Shown: one piece after another, positions 62,891-64,000 of the stretch
How the letters are laid out: each line of letters opens with the position of its first letter
Numbering within the stretch: the first letter of the stretch is position 1
The notes under the pieces: generated by a model
Told to the model about the DNA's origin: nothing
The model's database searches: none
What the model saw: only the letters and a program-made list of their open reading frames with translations
Program-made: the position numbers and the translations under genes
NCBI RefSeq assembly: GCF_015477605.1
Contig: NZ_JADLQX010000012.1
Location: 62,001 to 126,000, forward strand
Length of the DNA stretch: 64,000 nucleotides
Reading direction: 5' to 3'
From: Nocardia amamiensis
GTDB taxonomy: Bacteria > Actinomycetota > Actinomycetes > Mycobacteriales > Mycobacteriaceae

Positions 62891-63054
62891 CGTTGCTCCC
62901 GCGCCTGGCGGCGGCCGCACATCACGCCACCCCAAGGCTTTTCGCCCGCTCCGGTCGGATTGGGCTGCACCGTGGGCCTGCTGCTGCCCGGCGAACGCAG
63001 TTCCCATACTCCGCGTCCCCGGGGACGCCTGCGGTCGTGCGGCTGTGTGCTCAT
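62887..63054 (-). CDS. 55-codon basic mini-ORF between CaiB and the lyase
   Basis: ATG 63054 overlaps the stop of the preceding 30-codon ORF (ATGA) and its TGA overlaps the lyase start (ATGA). The product is rich in Arg/Pro/Gly (PHDRRRPRGRG, then VWELRSPG) with one Cys, and looks disordered. Either a real small protein or a translational bridge keeping the lyase coupled. Family unknown. Confidence 0.45.
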   Translation of the reverse strand: MSTQPHDRRRPRGRGVWELRSPGSSRPTVQPNPTGAGEKPWGGVMCGRRQAREQR

Positions 63055-63143
63055 CGCTCCTCCCGTATCTTCGCGCTTCCGGTCTCGGTGAGGCGCTCCG
63101 CCATCGAGTCGGCGCGACAAGGCGCGTGGACGTTGTTGCTCAT
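63051..63143 (-). CDS. 30-codon mini-ORF overlapping the CaiB stop
   Basis: ATG 63143 overlaps the CaiB-type gene stop, and its TGA overlaps the next mini-ORF start, both as ATGA. Product MSNNVHAPCRADSMAERLTE then TGSAKIREER, charged and short. Same structural logic as the mini-ORF bridging DUF5682 and vWA. Confidence 0.45.
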   Translation of the reverse strand: MSNNVHAPCRADSMAERLTETGSAKIREER

Positions 63144-64000
63144 CGCGCCTCCAACGCGTCTATCTCGGCGTCGCTCATACCGAGCAACCCGGACAGCACC
63201 TCGCGGGTGTGCTCGCCCAGATCGGGGCCGACGGTGCGGATGGGCAGCGACTGTTCGCCGATCACCGGGACGATGCCGGGGAAACCGACCGTCTTCGGTT
63301 CCGGCGCACCGACATCCACGGCGAAAGGCTGGATCATGTTGCGTGCCTGATACTGCTCGTCGGCCACGATGTCGGCAGCCGTATAAATCGGGCCGCACGG
63401 AATGGCGGCGGCTTCCAGGAGTTTCAGCGCCTCGCTGCGAGTGTGGCGGATCGTCCACTCGCCGATGGCCGCGTCCAGGCGCTCGCGGTGCCGCCAGCGG
63501 CCCGCGTTGTCCTGGAGTTCCGGGTCGGCGGCCAGGTCGGGGCGGTCGATGACCTGCATGTAGCGCTGGAAGATGGCATCGCCGTTACCGCCGATGATGA
63601 TGCTGGTTCCGTCGGCGCACGGGTAGGCGTTGCTCGGCGCGATGCCCTCCATCCGGCCACCCACGCGCTCGCGCTGGATGCCGTAGGCCAAGTAGTCCGG
63701 CACCAGCGACTCCATCACCGACAGGATCGCCTCGTTGAGCGCCACGTCGATCACCCGCTCCCGCAGCGGAGCCGGTCCGTCCGCGTCGGGGCGGCGCTCC
63801 CGCTGGAAGAGCGCCATCACGGTGCCGAACGCGGCGTAGATGCCGGCGATGGAATCCCCGATCGAGACGCCCGTGCGCACAGGCGGACGATCCGGGTCGC
63901 CCACCAGCTCACGCAGGCCGCCGACCGCCTCGGCCACCGCCGCGAATCCCGGCCGCGCCGACATCGGCCCGGTCTGCCCGTAGGCGGAGATCCTGGTGAT
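63140..64000 (-). CDS. CaiB/BaiF family III CoA-transferase (5' end outside the window)
   Basis: Partial; the frame is open to the window end and the visible part is about 286 aa. ISAYGQTGP, RTGVSIGDSIAGIYAAFG and RTVGPDLGEHTREVL are family III CoA-transferase motifs; the catalytic Asp usually lies before the visible part. It transfers CoA between carboxylic acids. Together with the lyase it may form a branched-chain acid degradation operon. Confidence 0.9.
   Translation of the reverse strand: MTRISAYGQTGPMSARPGFAAVAEAVGGLRELVGDPDRPPVRTGVSIGDSIAGIYAAFGTVMALFQRERRPDADGPAPLRERVIDVALNEAILSVMESLVPDYLAYGIQRERVGGRMEGIAPSNAYPCADGTSIIIGGNGDAIFQRYMQVIDRPDLAADPELQDNAGRWRHRERLDAAIGEWTIRHTRSEALKLLEAAAIPCGPIYTAADIVADEQYQARNMIQPFAVDVGAPEPKTVGFPGIVPVIGEQSLPIRTVGPDLGEHTREVLSGLLGMSDAEIDALEAR

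Overview
This window is high-GC actinobacterial DNA, most likely from Nocardia or a close mycolic-acid relative. The reasons are a WhiB2-type iron-sulfur regulator, coenzyme F420 genes (fbiA/fbiB), the cell-wall linker genes rmlD and wbbL with mannose-activation enzymes, an AlkB/rubredoxin/TetR cluster, and many GTG starts and 4-base stop/start overlaps. From memory of the Mycobacterium tuberculosis map, the first 28.5 kb keeps the Rv3248c-Rv3268 neighbourhood (ahcY, TetR, rubredoxins, alkB, manA, the Rv3256c-like gene, manB, DUF3499, the Rv3259-like gene, whiB2, fbiA, fbiB, then manC, wbbL, rmlD, LCP, TIGR03089). A block of about 8 kb is inserted: a dctA/dctSR dicarboxylate system, a P450, a phytoene-desaturase-like enzyme and toxin and membrane-protein relics.

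Region by region. 1-5.5 kb: ahcY, then alkB1-rubA1-rubA2-tetR-alkB2 on the minus strand. 5.5-8.4 kb: NUDIX, fbiB, fbiA on the minus strand. 8.7-15.3 kb: whiB2, a degenerate zincin, DUF3499, manB, a SIS-like protein, manA and a CDF exporter on the plus strand. 15.5-23.1 kb: the inserted block. 23.2-28.5 kb: envelope glycan genes. 28.5-34 kb: a carboxylesterase, an FmdB zinc ribbon, Rdx and YchJ proteins, and ctaD. 34-37 kb: a zinc-hook SMC/Rad50-like ATPase followed by a small HEPN-like protein.

37.4-45.2 kb holds the most unusual locus. It is a four-gene SWIM/DUF5691, MoxR-ATPase, DUF5682, vWA operon, related in content to the uncharacterised E. coli yehQ/L/M/P genes. Every junction is a 4-base overlap, and a 32-codon mini-ORF bridges the third and fourth genes. 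Downstream is a 26-aa hydrophobic peptide gene with a good ribosome binding site.

45.7-53.8 kb is accessory: PAP2, an aldo/keto reductase behind a MerR-type promoter, an ImmA/IrrE-DUF6545-P450 cassette followed by a decayed partial copy of itself, DUF1801 and DUF1206. 53.8-57.2 kb is a MacB/FtsX-type ABC exporter. 57.2-61.3 kb is a beta-lactam region: a LysR regulator divergent from two tandem class A beta-lactamases, plus a third serine hydrolase separated from lysR by about 54-bp tandem repeats. 61.3-64 kb: a sigma-factor relic, a small secreted protein, and a CaiB-mini-ORF-mini-ORF-HMG-CoA lyase chain with three successive 4-base overlaps; the CaiB gene runs off the window end. No rRNA, tRNA, CRISPR array, intact insertion sequence or prophage was seen.
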